Notes under the pieces: model-generated | What the model was told of the DNA's origin: nothing | The model's database searches: none | What the model saw: the letters and a program-made list of their open reading frames with translations, nothing else | Assembly (NCBI GenBank): GCA_032622095.1 | Contig: CP136066.1 | Span: forward strand, 225,560,961-225,624,960 | Direction of reading: 5' to 3' | DNA: 64,000 bases | Origin: Siphonodentalium dalli | Lineage: Eukaryota; Mollusca; Scaphopoda; Gadilida; Siphonodentaliidae | Translations under genes and position numbers: made by a program | Part shown: positions 23,968 to 34,220 of the stretch, one piece after another | How positions within the stretch are numbered: the stretch's first letter is position 1 | How the letters are laid out: each line of letters begins with the position of its first letter

Positions 23968-24693
23968 TGCCCGATTCGTCATCTCCGGTTTAAACCTCCG
24001 AGTTTAAACCTGGTTTAAACCCCCATTGGCGGTCCAGCCAAACCGGGTCTAAGTGGGCGTTTTTGTCGTTTAGTGGCCAGCTGATTGACAACTCCAGTCG
24101 GTTATATGAGCATGCAGTCAAACTACCATGTTACCAAGCGGAACAAACACCAGTCTGCAGTCGCCACTTAGATACGCCCTCACTCGAGATTATTTACAGC
24201 TCCACCCTTTGACTGATTGTTTGACAATTCTAAACCGCGATGAAGAAAAGACGGATTCGTCATCTCAGGTTTAGTCTCGGTAAAGATGGTTTAACTGGAC
24301 CGCCGAATTAGATGGTTTAGTTGCCGGTTTAAGCTTATAAAACACAAAAACACTATCGAAATTGACACACACTTATCCCCACACACTTTATAGGTGTGAG
24401 TGCTTCTCGCATATAAATTTCCAACCAAAATATGCTCGCTGTCGTTATTATTGATTTTCGCAATCAATATCACGAGGCGGTCCGCATTAGGAAAGTACGA
24501 TTAATTATCTCGAAGATACAGAGACACTACTACTAAACCACTGGTCTGGCTGGACCAGGTTTAAACCAGAGATGACGAATGCGTCACTTAGACCTGCGGT
24601 CGCGGGTTTAAACCACGGATTTTGCTGAATCACGGCGGTTTAAACCTAGAGGTCTACGTAGACCAGGTTTAAACCTGAGATGACGAATCCGGC
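23968..24693. mobile_element. 726-bp MITE with GTTTAAAC-rich ends, CGAT target duplication
   Basis: Terminal inverted repeats GCCCGATTCGTCATCTC (left) and GCCGGATTCGTCATCTC (right, read inward), followed by GGTTTAAACC palindromes on both sides. CGAT flanks it (23964-23967 and 24694-24697). Removing one CGAT plus the element restores the spacing and frame of the PHD finger it interrupts, which supports these ends. It has no coding capacity. Another element with related ends is nested inside (24250-24585). Confidence 0.8.
24250..24585. mobile_element. 336-bp MITE nested in the 726-bp MITE
   Basis: Ends GACGGATTCGTCATCTCAGG (left) and, read inward from the right, GACGCATTCGTCATCTCTGG, each followed by GGTTTA. 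The ends belong to the same family as the host MITE. I could not define a clear target duplication, so an alternative is internal duplication of the host element's ends. Confidence 0.65.
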
Positions 24694-25084
24694 CGATATG
24701 TTTGTTAAGTCTTTTGCGTCTTCAGCACACAGGCCTTGGCAGCTAAAGTGGAATTTTTCATGACCAAAGTCACAAACGATATAGTTTGTTCTATGTTTAA
24801 ACTTGCCTCTGCATGAAAAACAGTTTTTCTGTTCTGGTTCCAGCTTATAATTTGTCCAGAAATTTTCTCTTGTTATAATCGTTTATTTGTGCTTCGGTTT
24901 CGCTGTTGCCAGGTGTCCATGATTGTCATCTCCATTGACGAAAGAATGTCGCAAACATAATTTAATTGTTAAGATAATTTACAGTACATATCCTTCGGAA
25001 TTTTAACTGATCACTTCCGATGTTTCATTTGTGTTCTTTTGTGCGAATTTTATATGCGTTGTTCCATTGTTTTATCATAAACAT

Positions 25085-25253
25085 TAATAAGTGACTAGCA
25101 TTGAATGGCTCAGTGAGGCTTATTGTGTTCCCCCGGTGTGTGGTTATATTGTTTATCGTACACTCTGTACGTACTGTACATACCAACGCGAACATTGTGA
25201 CATGCCCCGTTCATAAACACTAATTAGTGAATGTAGCATTGAATGGTACTGTC
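25085..25253 (+). repeat. ~137-bp tandem repeat, unit after the insertion
   Basis: Continues the 22605-22846 array: GTGACTAGCATTGAATGGCT, CCCCCGGTGTGTGG, ACCAACGCGAACATT and GACATGCCCCGTTCATAAAC in the same order. Confidence 0.85.
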
Positions 25254-26779
25254 AAGATTTAGAGGAAATACGATGCTTTCTCAATGAGAAGTTTGTGGTA
25301 AATGAAGTTGACCTGTCGGAATCTGAATCCGCGTGATCAATGTTTATGAGTGTGTCTGGTGTTCATTTCACTGCGAATCGTACCATTATGTTGAAGTCTG
25401 AGTTGGAGATCAACTAAATATGAACCATCTGCGAGACGTATATTGTTGATGTGGCAATGCTGACTTATTGGACGAGACAGTCCACCCATACTATATATTA
25501 TTAATTGGTTGTTTCCATATTGGCCTCATAACTCGATCAATGTGGAAACAACCAATTAATAAGTATTGTATTAATTAGCAACAATGGCAATAATTGTTTC
25601 ACAGGATGAATATATAAACATAGATATACCATTGTGTGTTTTATTAAATTAACAATTATTCCAGCAATTTTTATTCTTGTGAACTTTGTGAAGAACTTGC
25701 AGCGATTCCACAGGGCTGTCAGTTTCCACTGGAAACTATATCGATACGGATACATGTAGTTCATCCACGTACATGTATATTTACTCCCAAAAACAGATAC
25801 TATCCGTTATTCATCCGATATCAACTGCAATCTATCTTCCGTCGACCCAATATTCTTTGCCGATCGAGCTAATTACGTGTGACGTCAGTTACGTTACCTT
25901 GACTTATTGGCCGCGTTTTCTACTTATTGGCCGACTTTTTATTACTTATTGGCCGCGTTTTCTACTTATTGGCCGACTATTGTTACTTGTGACGCGGGCA
26001 GCGTTCTAATTATTGCGGCCGATAACATATAGCTTACTAATAAATATAATTTACAGACCGTTTCACTATTTAGTTTTCATAATTCTCATAACTTTTACAT
26101 CGTTATTACTTGCTTCAATTAGCCGCAAACTTCGTTCACGGCCACATATATAAAGCCACACCATTCTGCAAACAAATGTCCCTCTGCCTGGGGACGGTGC
26201 TCAAATGTATGTTAAAGGTACTCATTCAGATTAAACACCCCTAAATCACTATTTATTTGGCTTCGGGGGTAACAAATATTTGAATCGAGTCGCTGAACCT
26301 ACCCATCAAAGCTCAGAGTGATCAGATATAGATTTTTGAAGTTTATTATTTCTATTGTTTGTGGCCCAGAAACACGCCGTCAAATGGATGGCCTCGGTCA
26401 AAATATATTACGGATGAAGATGGATAACTCTAAAAAATCAAGTGGTAATACGGCTAAATTTCGTGAATACTCAAGTGATAATACGGCCATATTTCGTTGA
26501 ACAAAATGCTGATAAATAACACGTTTTGGGAAATTTGATACCACAGTTGACAGTGATTAGCATTATTTTGTTGCATTTAATCGATTCTGATAACTAAAGC
26601 GCATTTTGAATAAATATTGTTGTTGTTGTTGTATCTTGATGATATGAGGACCTTCTGATCGGATAGAGTACCTTTAATTCACATCAAGGACATTCGGGGC
26701 ACCGTACTCCAAAGGAACCCCCAACACCACCTTAATTAATTAGCTTCCCGTACATAACAAAAATAACATATACACCATA
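25254..26779. other. Spacer with small hairpin and short tandem repeats
   Basis: A hairpin at about 25501-25561 pairs TTAATTGGTTGTTTCCA(C)AT with its complement. At about 25902-25985 TACTTATTGGCCG(C/A) recurs four times in a two-part ~40-bp repeat. At about 26440-26500 an ~30-bp phrase (CAAGTG(G/A)TAATACGGC) is duplicated. A (TTG)n run is at 26619-26632. No gene recognised. Confidence 0.55.
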
Positions 26780-27021
26780 TTAACCCTTTACCCAACAGAA
26801 GGGCCCTGTGCCAATGCATTCTCTTATATATGCGAGTCGACCATAGGTCGCCTCGCATATATAAGAGAATTCATTGGTTAAAATATCTTCGGTCTGTCTC
26901 AATAAAACCATACAAATATGGATATCATTGGAACCGGCTCATTGACCACATTGTGATGGTTATAGTTATACCCTGTGCCAATGCATTCTCTTATATATGC
27001 GAGATCACGGAAATCCATTAA
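26780..27021. mobile_element. Partial, rearranged piggyBac-like MITE
   Basis: Starts TTAACCCTTTACCCAACAGA at 26780 and contains the hairpin module (about 26804-26876). It then jumps to a segment normally found at the opposite end of the family (AATATCTTCGGTCTGTCTCA ... TTGACCACATTGTGAT) and ends in a half hairpin at about 27000. It reads as a chimera or fragment next to the full copy. Confidence 0.65.
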
Positions 27022-27417
27022 CCCTTTACCCACCAGAAGGGCCCTGTGCCAATGCATTCTCTTATATATGCGAGTCGACCATAGGTCGCCTCGCATATAT
27101 AAGAGAATGCATTGGCTTAACACATTAAAAATTATAAAATTATTAAAGAATGTAAGAAAAAATGGTAAAAAGTGTTAAAAAAAGATTTTTTTTAGGCCAA
27201 TGCATTCTCTTATATATGCGAGGCGACCTATGGTCGACTCGCATATATAAGAGAATGCATTGGCACAGGGTATAACTATAACCATCACAATGTGGTCAAT
27301 GAGCCGGTTCCAATAATATCCATATTTGTATGGTTTTATTGAGACAGACCGAAGATATTTTAGGCTGTTGAAGCTTTATTTGGCCGGTTTTGGCCGGTTT
27401 GTTGGGTAAAGGGTTAA
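27018..27417. mobile_element. 392-bp piggyBac-like MITE, full copy 1
   Basis: Bounded by TTAA at 27018-27021 and 27414-27417. The ends read CCCTTTACCCA(A/C)CA inward from both sides. TTAA target duplications with CCC-starting inverted repeats are the hallmark of the piggyBac superfamily. The 392-bp body carries two hairpin modules (about 27047-27117 and 27196-27268) around an A/T-rich centre. A copy of the same length lies inverted at 36606-36997. No coding capacity; it would depend on a piggyBac transposase elsewhere. Confidence 0.85.
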
Positions 27418-28090
27418 TACTCGTATTCATATTCATTGGCAGCTATGTTCCAGGGGAGATGGGCTCCCATACAGTAATGCCATTAACAATCGACTCCTTA
27501 ACCACAGAGAGAATGATGCACTAATGACTATCGTCTGTTTGGGTCCATGTGAGGCTCCATACGGTGTAACTTGTAATCCGATCTACTGTACACCATCATT
27601 TCATAAGTTCAAACTGCATACTTATTGTTTCGCGCTCCGCGTGTATACTAATATAGAGATTCTTGTTTCGCCTGGGCGCTGGGGTTTTTATTTCGCGCTC
27701 CGTGTGTATACTAATGTAGATATTCTAGTTTCGCCTGGGCGCTAGGGGCTTTATTTATAGAAATGGGAATTTTTGGGACGGAATTAAAAGTCGAACTGCG
27801 ACTGGAGGCCGAGTCCGGTAAAATGTGTAGTTGGGAATTTCAATTTCGGTTATTGTCCTTTACATTATTGTGTCAACAATGTTGATTTTTGTGACAAGCT
27901 ATGTCAATTACAAATAAAAGAAATAAAAAAGATAATTTGTAAGTCTTATATTTCAACTTGTATAGACATTGTTTGTTCTGCAACCGACTTAGGGTTGTGG
28001 TCGGAGACGGCCGAGTCGGCCGCCGGTTCGTTAATTAGGTGCTGGTTATTATTGTTATTTTAACGGAATTCTGAGTTGGTCATTCGTGAA
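27418..28090. repeat. Spacer with a duplicated ~64-bp phrase
   Basis: TTTCGCGCTCCG(C/T)GTGTATA, followed by CTAAT(A/G)TAGA and GTTTCGCCTGGGCGCT, occurs twice in tandem between about 27620 and 27748. The remainder is unremarkable. Confidence 0.65.
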
Positions 28091-30337
28091 ACCAATATAT
28101 TTTATATTCTGTAATTACAACCATGGGTATATAATATATGATCTTGAGCGCGTTACCTTTTCTGATATTGGTTTTCTTGTATTAGCGAGTACCCGTCCGA
28201 TGGGTGAAATTCGTCCCGGTCATTTGCGTACTTTCAAAGCAGCACATACAGCAATAGGGATTTGGAACGGGTAGATGTATCCCATTGACTGGTAATATTT
28301 TAGTAAAGTTTCCTCACTCAAAAGTACATTAATTCTATGAAATAGCAGTCAGCTATGCATTAATCTATTTACTGCAAGAGTTCATGGCCAAATCTCATTG
28401 ATAAATTTGTCATTTAAGCCATGTTTTATGTTCAAAGTATCGAGGCGGCTTCTAGCACTTAGATAACTACGGAACGCCAATTTGTTTACTGACTCCAGTA
28501 ATGACATGTTATGATTAAGAGAGTGAGTTGATGGTGCTATACGCAGTCTCGACCCAGGAACGTGATTATATGGGGTCTCCGCGTTGGGAATGGGTGTCCA
28601 CCTTCAAATTCCCAACTATACACCCCTTGAACCACACCAAACTCAGAGGTTTGTGCGTAATGCCAATTTTGCACCCCCATTGGATTCTGATTTTCCCCAA
28701 CTGTTCCTTCACTGGCCTGAATGTTATTGTATTCTGTTCTAAATGGATAAGTAGTCTTGTTACAGAAGTTCTATGAGGGGGGGGGGGGGGGAGAACATTT
28801 GTAGATCTGAACCTGGAAATTGCAAAATCATAATATCTATAGTGGTCTAACGCCAGGCAAAATCACGCCCTGGATTGTTTTTCGCAAATTAGCTATCAGT
28901 TTTGACGGGCCACTGCATGGGGAGAGACCAGGAAACACCGACCCTTCGATATGTTGAAAGATTCCAACCCATTTTCAATCATATGACTAAATATTCCCCA
29001 GCTAATATAAGGGACAATTTCGGTCTTATATCTGACTAAAAGTACATGTAGGACATTCTTGGACCCTGGGTCTAAAATCAACACATTTTACACCGAAAAA
29101 TGGTAGGACTATTTAATTAGCGTAATCGTATATTTGTGCTATCATAACATATTTTCTCAGTCTGCAAATTCCAACTGTTCTAGTCAAAACTCGAACGGTC
29201 TGTGAAAATACCTATATGAAAGCCAATTGTTGAAAATGTTACCAAAAATGAGTCAAATAAAGACGCCAACCCCTTCCCATTGTCGCCTCGTCCCTGGTGA
29301 ATGCAAATCATTATCCACGCAGAGGTCCATCATATAACCATACCAGCAAGTATAACGTCGGCCAAGAAAGCGAATGCGAATAACAATTGCTCTATATCAT
29401 ATATCAATTGTGTTGCAATTGGCTCACCATACATTATCCGTCGATGTGCTGAATTCTACCCGTAACACAGTTTTTGCTATTAACTATGACACAGAAACTA
29501 TATTATCATCAATCTGTTCCACTGTGAGCCAGCACACATATTATGACATCGCTACCGTGGTACATGATGTGTGCCGCGAGCCATTGCCAAAGTCTCGGCA
29601 CAGCACACATGCTTGAGGTGTAGTGCAATTGCATTGAATCAGATGATGTCTCTGGTATCTAGTATCTAACAATTGTGTGGTAAATTAAGTCAGATTGTCA
29701 AAATTAGAACAAGGTATCCGCACAAAGCATGATACGTATATATATATGAATGCGTCTTTCTGCATGGTCTATGTTTCATTGCAAATCATACATTCGTGTT
29801 GGTCTCTCGGCACAACTCATATTAGGTCACACCATGTATCTTTACTCTGACTAACGACCGTAGAGATCATATTCCAACAATACAAAACCTGGGAACTTTT
29901 TGATGTTCTGAACTTCTGACCCGGGAAATTTATAACATCGAACAAACAAGGCAGCAAATATATTTCTTTGTTAAAACTTGTTCATAAATAATCTACTTCA
30001 CCTTACGATGTGGCCTAGCCTCGTATTTCACGCTTTGTTTCGACTTGTGTGAGCCTATATCGCAATAAACATTGAATTAATTATCCAGGAGAAATTCCAA
30101 AATTGTAAGCGACGCAAAGCACAATTGCTCACAAAGTCATTTAAATTCAGCAATTTTGAGTTGGGATATTCATCTACAGTCAAGTACATTATTAAGAAAA
30201 CTTGTAATAACTAAGAAATCTATTCCCGTCGATATTTTTCCAACTTTATAAGGTCCCATGTCAACACTTCAAAAACTTCCCAGATTCTGTACTTTTGGAA
30301 TATGGTATATACGGGTGTTAGTCAGGGTAGAGATTCG
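28091..30337. other. Spacer, no gene recognised
   Basis: About 2.2 kb of apparently unique sequence with a poly-G run at about 28777-28791. Open frames are all under 85 codons and without recognisable character. Confidence 0.4.
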
Positions 30338-30565
30338 TACGGCGGCCTGGAACCGCCATCTCCTCTTCAGTTAGTATCCTGATAAATTAGCTTATGTATC
30401 CTGATATATTAAGTAACGTATCCTGATATATCAGGTTATTATCCTGACATATCAGGTTATTATCATGATATATTAAGTAACGTATCCTGATATGTCAGAT
30501 TATTATCCTGATATATCAGGTTATTATCCCGATATATCAGGTTATTATCCCGATATTATACAGTT

Positions 30566-31620
30566 ATCGCCCGCGATTGAGTGAGACACGGGGATTTGTC
30601 GCCCGCTCGAGACCTGGAATGTCAACCCGAGGGCCACCAGGCCCGAGGGTGACATTCCAGGTCGAGAGCGGCGACAAATCCCCGTGTCTCACGAAAACAA
30701 GGGTGATAACTGTTTTGTTATCTGACAATGGAGTACACACGAACCTCCTTAATAGCAGGCATAAATGTGCGCATATATTCTTAAATCCAGTTCGAAAAGT
30801 TAATTTTATGTTGGAATCATCGCTATTTAGAAAATAAAACATTCATAATCTGGATCAATTAACATACCCGTCATTTGCGCAGATATTCTCCGGTCAGTTT
30901 GCTGGTTGCATTGTGGAAATCGGTTCACGGAAAGAGGAGTAAAGCAATTTCGAAGTTGAGTAGCCATGCAGCGAAATGTTCGGTTTCGTTTCAAATGAGC
31001 GTGACGTGTTAATTTCCAGAATGCTATAATGTGGAACTAACACGTTGTGGTAGTGCAAAAAGTAATTGACATCTGTCACAGATCGTTACGCAATATACGG
31101 GTATTCTCTGAAGTCTGATGAATGTATTGAAGAAAAGAAATAATCAATTGATAAACAGCAAAGAGTGGCTATTTGATCTAGTATATAAACGTAGTTGTAA
31201 CGTATGTACATCGTATGTGCAATTGTCTGCAGCATACCAACTACATAATAAGGTTTATATATTTGTCCCACGGTCTTTATTATTGATATAAAAAGGTCCA
31301 ATATGAATATTACACCTTATAACAGATATGTGTCTGTGATAACACCATTTATACATAGCGTGCTCAAATTGCAAATAAAAATACACACAATTATGCAAAT
31401 TAGCAGTGGGGTTTATAAAAACAGTGTTTTTCAAAATTATCAGAGAGCTTTCAGAGAATCTCTGCGCGGTGAGTTCTTCGTAGTTCTATGTTTACTGGTA
31501 ACAGCTGACCGGTCAATAACTGAGACAATGTTACCCTCGAGGGTAATATGGTGATTTATCGCCCGCCATGTGACGCACTCTCAGCCAATCAGAAGAGAGG
31601 AAAATGGGTTGAAGGATAAC
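30566..31620. mobile_element. ~1-kb insertion with TCGCCCG ends and 112-bp hairpin
   Basis: Begins near TTATCGCCCGCG. A near-perfect hairpin at 30581-30692 (GTGAGACACGGGGATTTGTC against its complement) sits at the left. The right end (31545-31620) reads, on the minus strand, CTTCTGATTGGC ... CGGGCGATAAATCAC, matching 39070-39130. The insertion separates two CCTGATATATCAGG blocks. The middle is AT-rich and non-coding. Confidence 0.55.
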
Positions 31621-31874
31621 AAATCAGGTTATTATCCCGATATATCAGGTTATTATCCCGACATATCAGGTTATTATCCTGATATAGTAAGTAACGTATC
31701 CTGATATATCAGGTTATTATCCCGATATATCAGGTTATTATCCTGATATATTAGCTTACGTATCATGATATATCAGGTTATTATCCCGATAATTCAGGTT
31801 ATGTCTCGACCAATCCAAAGTGACGTCTCATTGGCGGAGGCTTGTGGTTGGTTGGATTCTTTGTCAATATTGTT

Positions 31875-31950
31875 AGGCCAATGTATTCTCTTATATATGC
31901 GAGACTCCCAGTAGGAGACTCGCATATATAAAAGAGTTCATTGGCACAGG
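31875..31950. mobile_element. Solo hairpin module ('GCCAATGCATTCTC' family)
   Basis: GGCCAATGTATTCTCTTATA and its complement around a GACTCCCAGTAGGAGAC centre, ending GGCACAGGG. The centre differs from the GTCGACCATAGG centre of the other copies. It lies in the loop of the large foldback element. Confidence 0.7.
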
Positions 31951-32034
31951 GTTTTTGCTAAATTTCAAGAAGCTCCAGTCATGGAAGTGTTAGCAAGAAC
32001 CGAACCATCCACTGAGCGACGACCAGTCCATTAT

Positions 32035-32105
32035 TAACACTTTCTATACTAAATACTCATTGACGAGTAGTTCCCTTCGGAAATGATTAGATAACAAGTT
32101 CAAAT
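32035..32105 (+). repeat. Solo, diverged unit of the 68-bp satellite
   Basis: ACACTTTCTATACTAAA, TCATTGACGAGTAGTT and AGATAACAAGTTCAA keep the order and spacing of the unit at 16765-18006. It shows that the satellite is a dispersed sequence that was locally amplified. Confidence 0.65.
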
Positions 32106-32289
32106 GAAAGTATCAATGACACTGTAGCTCAACTTTGGGAGGTATCAATTTCATGCTGAGCAGTCAATAGAATGATAAAGGACTCCTATAGAAGAAGGAA
32201 AGTCAAACAGTTAGAATAGTGTACGCAATGGGGTTGTTTTCTGTAGATGAAATTATTTTCATTTCACCAATAAATGAGGTATGCACGGT

Positions 32290-32760
32290 GTGCGAATGAA
32301 ATCCTGCTGGCGGCCATGTTTTCTTTTCATGAATTTACTAGAATACCTCCCATCCAAGATGGCCGCTATCGGCCATATTTTTCAATGACATTTTTGTTGG
32401 CTCCCATCCCCAGAAGATCCATATGAAGTTTAGTAAGGATAAAGGATGTGGTCTGTATTGTGTGCCAAAGGATTTAGTCATACAAAGTTTAATATCCAAA
32501 ATGGCGGAAATTCTATCAATGAAATTCGGAAACATTTTATATCCCCAGAGGTGACCCAAAACACGCCTGTATAAAGTTTAAAATATGTTTTTTCCGATAA
32601 ATGTGGGCTGCTGTGTGTGCCAATGGATCCAAATTTGAAATATAAGATGGCTGATGGCGGCCATGTTTTCTAGAGAATTTTGGGACAAATAGATGGCTCC
32701 CATCTAGAGGTCACCCTGAAGTTTGGCGAGGGGCGTGTGGTTAATCGCCTACATGCCACA
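32290..32760. repeat. Degenerate repeats around 'GGCGGCCATGTTTTC'
   Basis: GGCGGCCATGTTTTCT occurs at about 32311 and 32655. Related phrases with TGGCTCCCATC and GAAGTTT recur roughly every 100-170 bp. It is an old tandem or dispersed repeat of unknown family. Confidence 0.5.
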
Positions 32761-33339
32761 TCACTCATCATCATCGCCCAAACATCTTATGGAACCAACC
32801 ACAAGCCTCTGCCAATGAGACGACATTCTGGATTTGTCGAGACAACCTGATACATCAGGATAATAACCTGATATATCAGGATAAATAACCTGATATATCA
32901 GGATAATAACCTGAAATAGCAGGATAATAACCTCATATATCAGGATAGTAACCTGATATATCAGGATAATAACCTGATATATCAGGATACGCAAACTGAT
33001 ATATCAGGATTATAACTTGATATATCAGGATAAGTAACCTGATATATTAGGATAATAACCTATATATCAGGATACGCAACCTGATATATCAGGATGATAA
33101 CTGATATATCAGGATACTAATTTGATATGTCAGAATACGTAAACTGATATATCAGGATAATAACCTGATATATCAGGATAATAACCTGATTTATCAGGAT
33201 ACGTGACCATATATACCAGGATATTAACATGATATGTCAGGATACGTAAGCTGATATATCATAATAACAACAGGATATATCAGGATAATAACTGAAGAGT
33301 AGATGGCGGTTCCAGACCGCCGTAGATTTGTGACATGAT

Positions 33340-33988
33340 CTAAGCGCATATGAGAGATTCAGTTATTATCCTGATATATCAGGTTATTATCCTGATATAT
33401 TAGGTTACGTATCCTGATATATCAAGTTAGTATCGTGATATATCAGGTTATTATCGTGATATATCAGCTTACTTATCCTGATATATCATGATAATAACCT
33501 GATATATCAGGATACGTAACCTAATATATCAGGATAATAACCTGATATATCAGGATACATAACCTTATATATCAGGATAATAACCTGATATATCAGGCTA
33601 GTAACCTAATATATCAGGATAATAACCTGATATATAAGGAAAATAACCTGATATATCAGGATACGTAACCTAATATATCAGGATAATAACCTGATATATC
33701 AGGCTAATAACCTGATATATCAGGATACGTAAGCTGATATATCAGGATACGTAACCTGATATATCAGGATATGTAACCTGATATATCAGGATAATAACCT
33801 CATATATCAGGATAATAACCTCATATATCAGGATACGTAACCTGATATATATCAGGATAATAACCTGATATATCACGATACGTAACCTGATACATCAGGA
33901 TGATAAACTGATATATCAGGATACGTAACCTGATATATCAGGATACTAACTGAAGAGGAGGTGGCGTTTCCATGCCGCCGTAATATAG
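33340..33988. mobile_element. Second CCTGATATATCAGG foldback
   Basis: The spacer orientation flips once: TTATTAT-type from about 33361 to 33480 and ATAATAA-type from about 33488 to 33950. The right end (ACTGAAGAGGAGGTGGCGTT ... GCCGCCGTA, to about 33984) belongs to the same family as 30338 and 33324. The left end lacks the terminal phrase and starts at CAGTTATTATCCTG. Probably a truncated sibling of the larger element. Confidence 0.7.
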
Positions 33989-34120
33989 CAATGACGTGTG
34001 AGTACATGAGTTTAACAAACATTTATAAAGTAAATTAATATGGACGTCATCATGGCGGCCACGTTATTTTACTTTATGAGAATGTGTTTAAGAAAACAAA
34101 TTTACATGTTCGAGCATATC
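33989..34120. other. Short spacer
   Basis: AT-rich with a GGCGGCC phrase near 34053; nothing else seen. Confidence 0.3.
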
Positions 34121-34125
34121 AAAAA

Positions 34126-34220
34126 GCTGCACACATACTCTCGTTAAAAGCTGCACACATGCTCTCGTTAAAAGCTGCACACATACCCTCGTTAAAGCTG
34201 CACACATACTCTCGTTTTGG
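34126..34220. repeat. 24-bp tandem repeat, 4 copies
   Basis: GCTGCACACAT(A/G)C(T/C)CTCGTTAAAA repeated four times. Frames crossing it on either strand are a by-product. Confidence 0.85.

Larger units (their letters stand above)
22952..24880 (-). pseudogene. LINE ORF1 protein pseudogene (PHD finger, coiled coil, RNA-binding region)
   Basis: Decayed ORF1 of the insertion above. The PHD finger starts with CFSC (24811-24822), continues with CDFGHEKFHFSC (complement of about 24740-24780) and, after the MITE, ends with WPCKRC (23934-23951); this is the C-x2-C ... C-x3-H ... C ... W-x-C-x2-C layout of PHD domains. A Lys/Glu-rich coiled coil follows (about 23310-23840, for example KKHMTDMERRIDKVDTTVSK). 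The C-terminal part (22952-23344) has DVIRSFYRIGSIVENKNRPI and later KVYINKD, a pattern typical of LINE ORF1 nucleic-acid chaperones. At least three frameshifts separate these blocks, so it is not functional. In life such proteins coat the LINE RNA in ribonucleoprotein particles. An open plus-strand frame of 198 codons at 23422-24018 is merely antisense to this. Confidence 0.75.
22847..25074 (-). mobile_element. ORF1-only LINE (half-LINE-like), split by a MITE
   Basis: A 2228-bp insertion bounded by TCATA on both sides (22842-22846 and 25075-25079). The uninterrupted sequence (GTTCATAAACACTGATTAG) exists in the neighbouring 137-bp unit, so the ends and 5-bp target duplication are well supported. 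On the minus strand it runs: short 5' leader, a PHD-type zinc finger (interrupted by a MITE at 23968-24693), coiled coil, a region resembling the RNA-binding C-terminal part of LINE ORF1 proteins, a ~100-bp 3' segment, and an ATGATGATG tail at the insertion edge. There is no endonuclease or reverse transcriptase. PHD plus coiled coil is known for ORF1 of CR1-like LINEs. It could be a true ORF1-only non-autonomous LINE, comparable to mammalian HAL1, or a LINE with an internal deletion. Confidence 0.8.
30338..33324. mobile_element. ~3-kb foldback element with CCTGATATATCAGG arrays
   Basis: Ends are inverted: TACGGCGGCCTGGAACCGCC at 30338 and its counterpart finishing CCAGACCGCCGTA at 33324, each joined to (C)TCTTCAGTTA. 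Inside the ends lie arrays of the palindrome CCTGATATATCAGG at 21-22-bp spacing: 30370-30560 and 31620-31805 with TTATTAT-type spacers, and 32845-33290 with ATAATAA-type spacers. The inner arms also mirror each other (GTCTCATTGGC(G)GAGGCTTG at 31825 against its complement at 32808). The left arm is interrupted by an unrelated ~1-kb insertion (about 30566-31620). The loop (31.85-32.79 kb) contains a solo hairpin module and a degenerate repeat. No coding capacity. Confidence 0.75.

Noticed and set aside
23422-24018. 198-codon plus-strand hydrophobic frame resembling a membrane protein
   Set aside because: It is antisense to the LINE ORF1 pseudogene; T-rich complement of a Lys/Glu-rich coiled coil reads as Leu/Phe/Ser.
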